Of a stretch of 5,151 nucleotides of DNA, positions 5,127-5,151 are shown one piece after another. Below the pieces are notes generated by a model. That model was given only the letters and a program-made list of their open reading frames with translations. It was not told where the DNA came from and did not search any database. Position numbers and translations under genes: made by a program. This DNA is from Methylococcaceae bacterium (lineage in GTDB: Bacteria > Pseudomonadota > Gammaproteobacteria > Methylococcales > Methylomonadaceae). Numbering within the stretch: the first letter of the stretch is position 1; every line of letters begins with the position of its first letter. Where the stretch lies: assembly GCA_003155565.1 (NCBI GenBank), contig PMDM01000201.1:2283-7433 (forward strand), read 5' to 3'.

Positions 5127-5151
5127 GGGGTGTTAGCTCAGTTGGTAGAGC
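5127..5151 (+). tRNA. tRNA gene, 5' end only, identity not determined
   Basis: The last 25 bases fit a tRNA 5' end: acceptor strand GGGGTGT (5127-5133), T8-A9, then the D-arm GCTC-AGTTGGTA-GAGC (5136-5151) with a perfect 4-bp stem and conserved AGTTGGTA loop. The anticodon is outside the window. Similar D-arms occur in Lys, Ala, Thr and other tRNAs, so the amino acid cannot be named. Confidence 0.92.

Overview
The window looks like chromosomal DNA of a moderately AT-rich gammaproteobacterium. The lineage call is an inference from protein resemblance (HslO and MsrA of the E. coli type, a RegB/RegA pair) and from tRNA and promoter style. A type I methanotroph-like relative is possible but cannot be shown from this sequence. 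No mobile element, CRISPR array or sign of recent transfer is visible.

Layout, left to right. Positions 1-765 (minus strand) hold the first 255 codons of hslO, the redox-activated chaperone Hsp33, cut by the window edge before its second cysteine pair. A short AT-rich divergent gap leads to msrA (855-1487, plus), a peptide methionine sulfoxide reductase. A 449-bp gap (1488-1936) follows that codes for no protein but is the most structured non-coding stretch here. It contains a strong leftward-facing intrinsic terminator, a plausible ~95-nt minus-strand small RNA ending at it, and a near-palindromic box matching the RegA/PrrA/RegR binding consensus. The box abuts the -35 position of the small RNA promoter on one side and a possible rightward promoter for the next operon on the other.

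Positions 1937-3854 (plus) encode a RegB-type six-helix membrane histidine kinase and a RegA-type response regulator with a Fis-like DNA-binding end. The reading frames overlap by 11 nt, which suggests an operon with coupled translation. A convergent minus-strand gene at 4006-4833 encodes a 275-residue coiled-coil protein of unknown function with Pro-punctuated repeats of about 30 residues. The window ends with a tRNA promoter and the first 25 nt of a tRNA.

The genes share a theme: HslO senses oxidation, MsrA repairs oxidised methionine, and RegBA senses redox or quinone state. The most interesting proposal is that phosphorylated RegA acts on the box at 1648-1664 to control both its own operon and a divergently transcribed small RNA. 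The DNA signals are visible, but the regulation is inferred.
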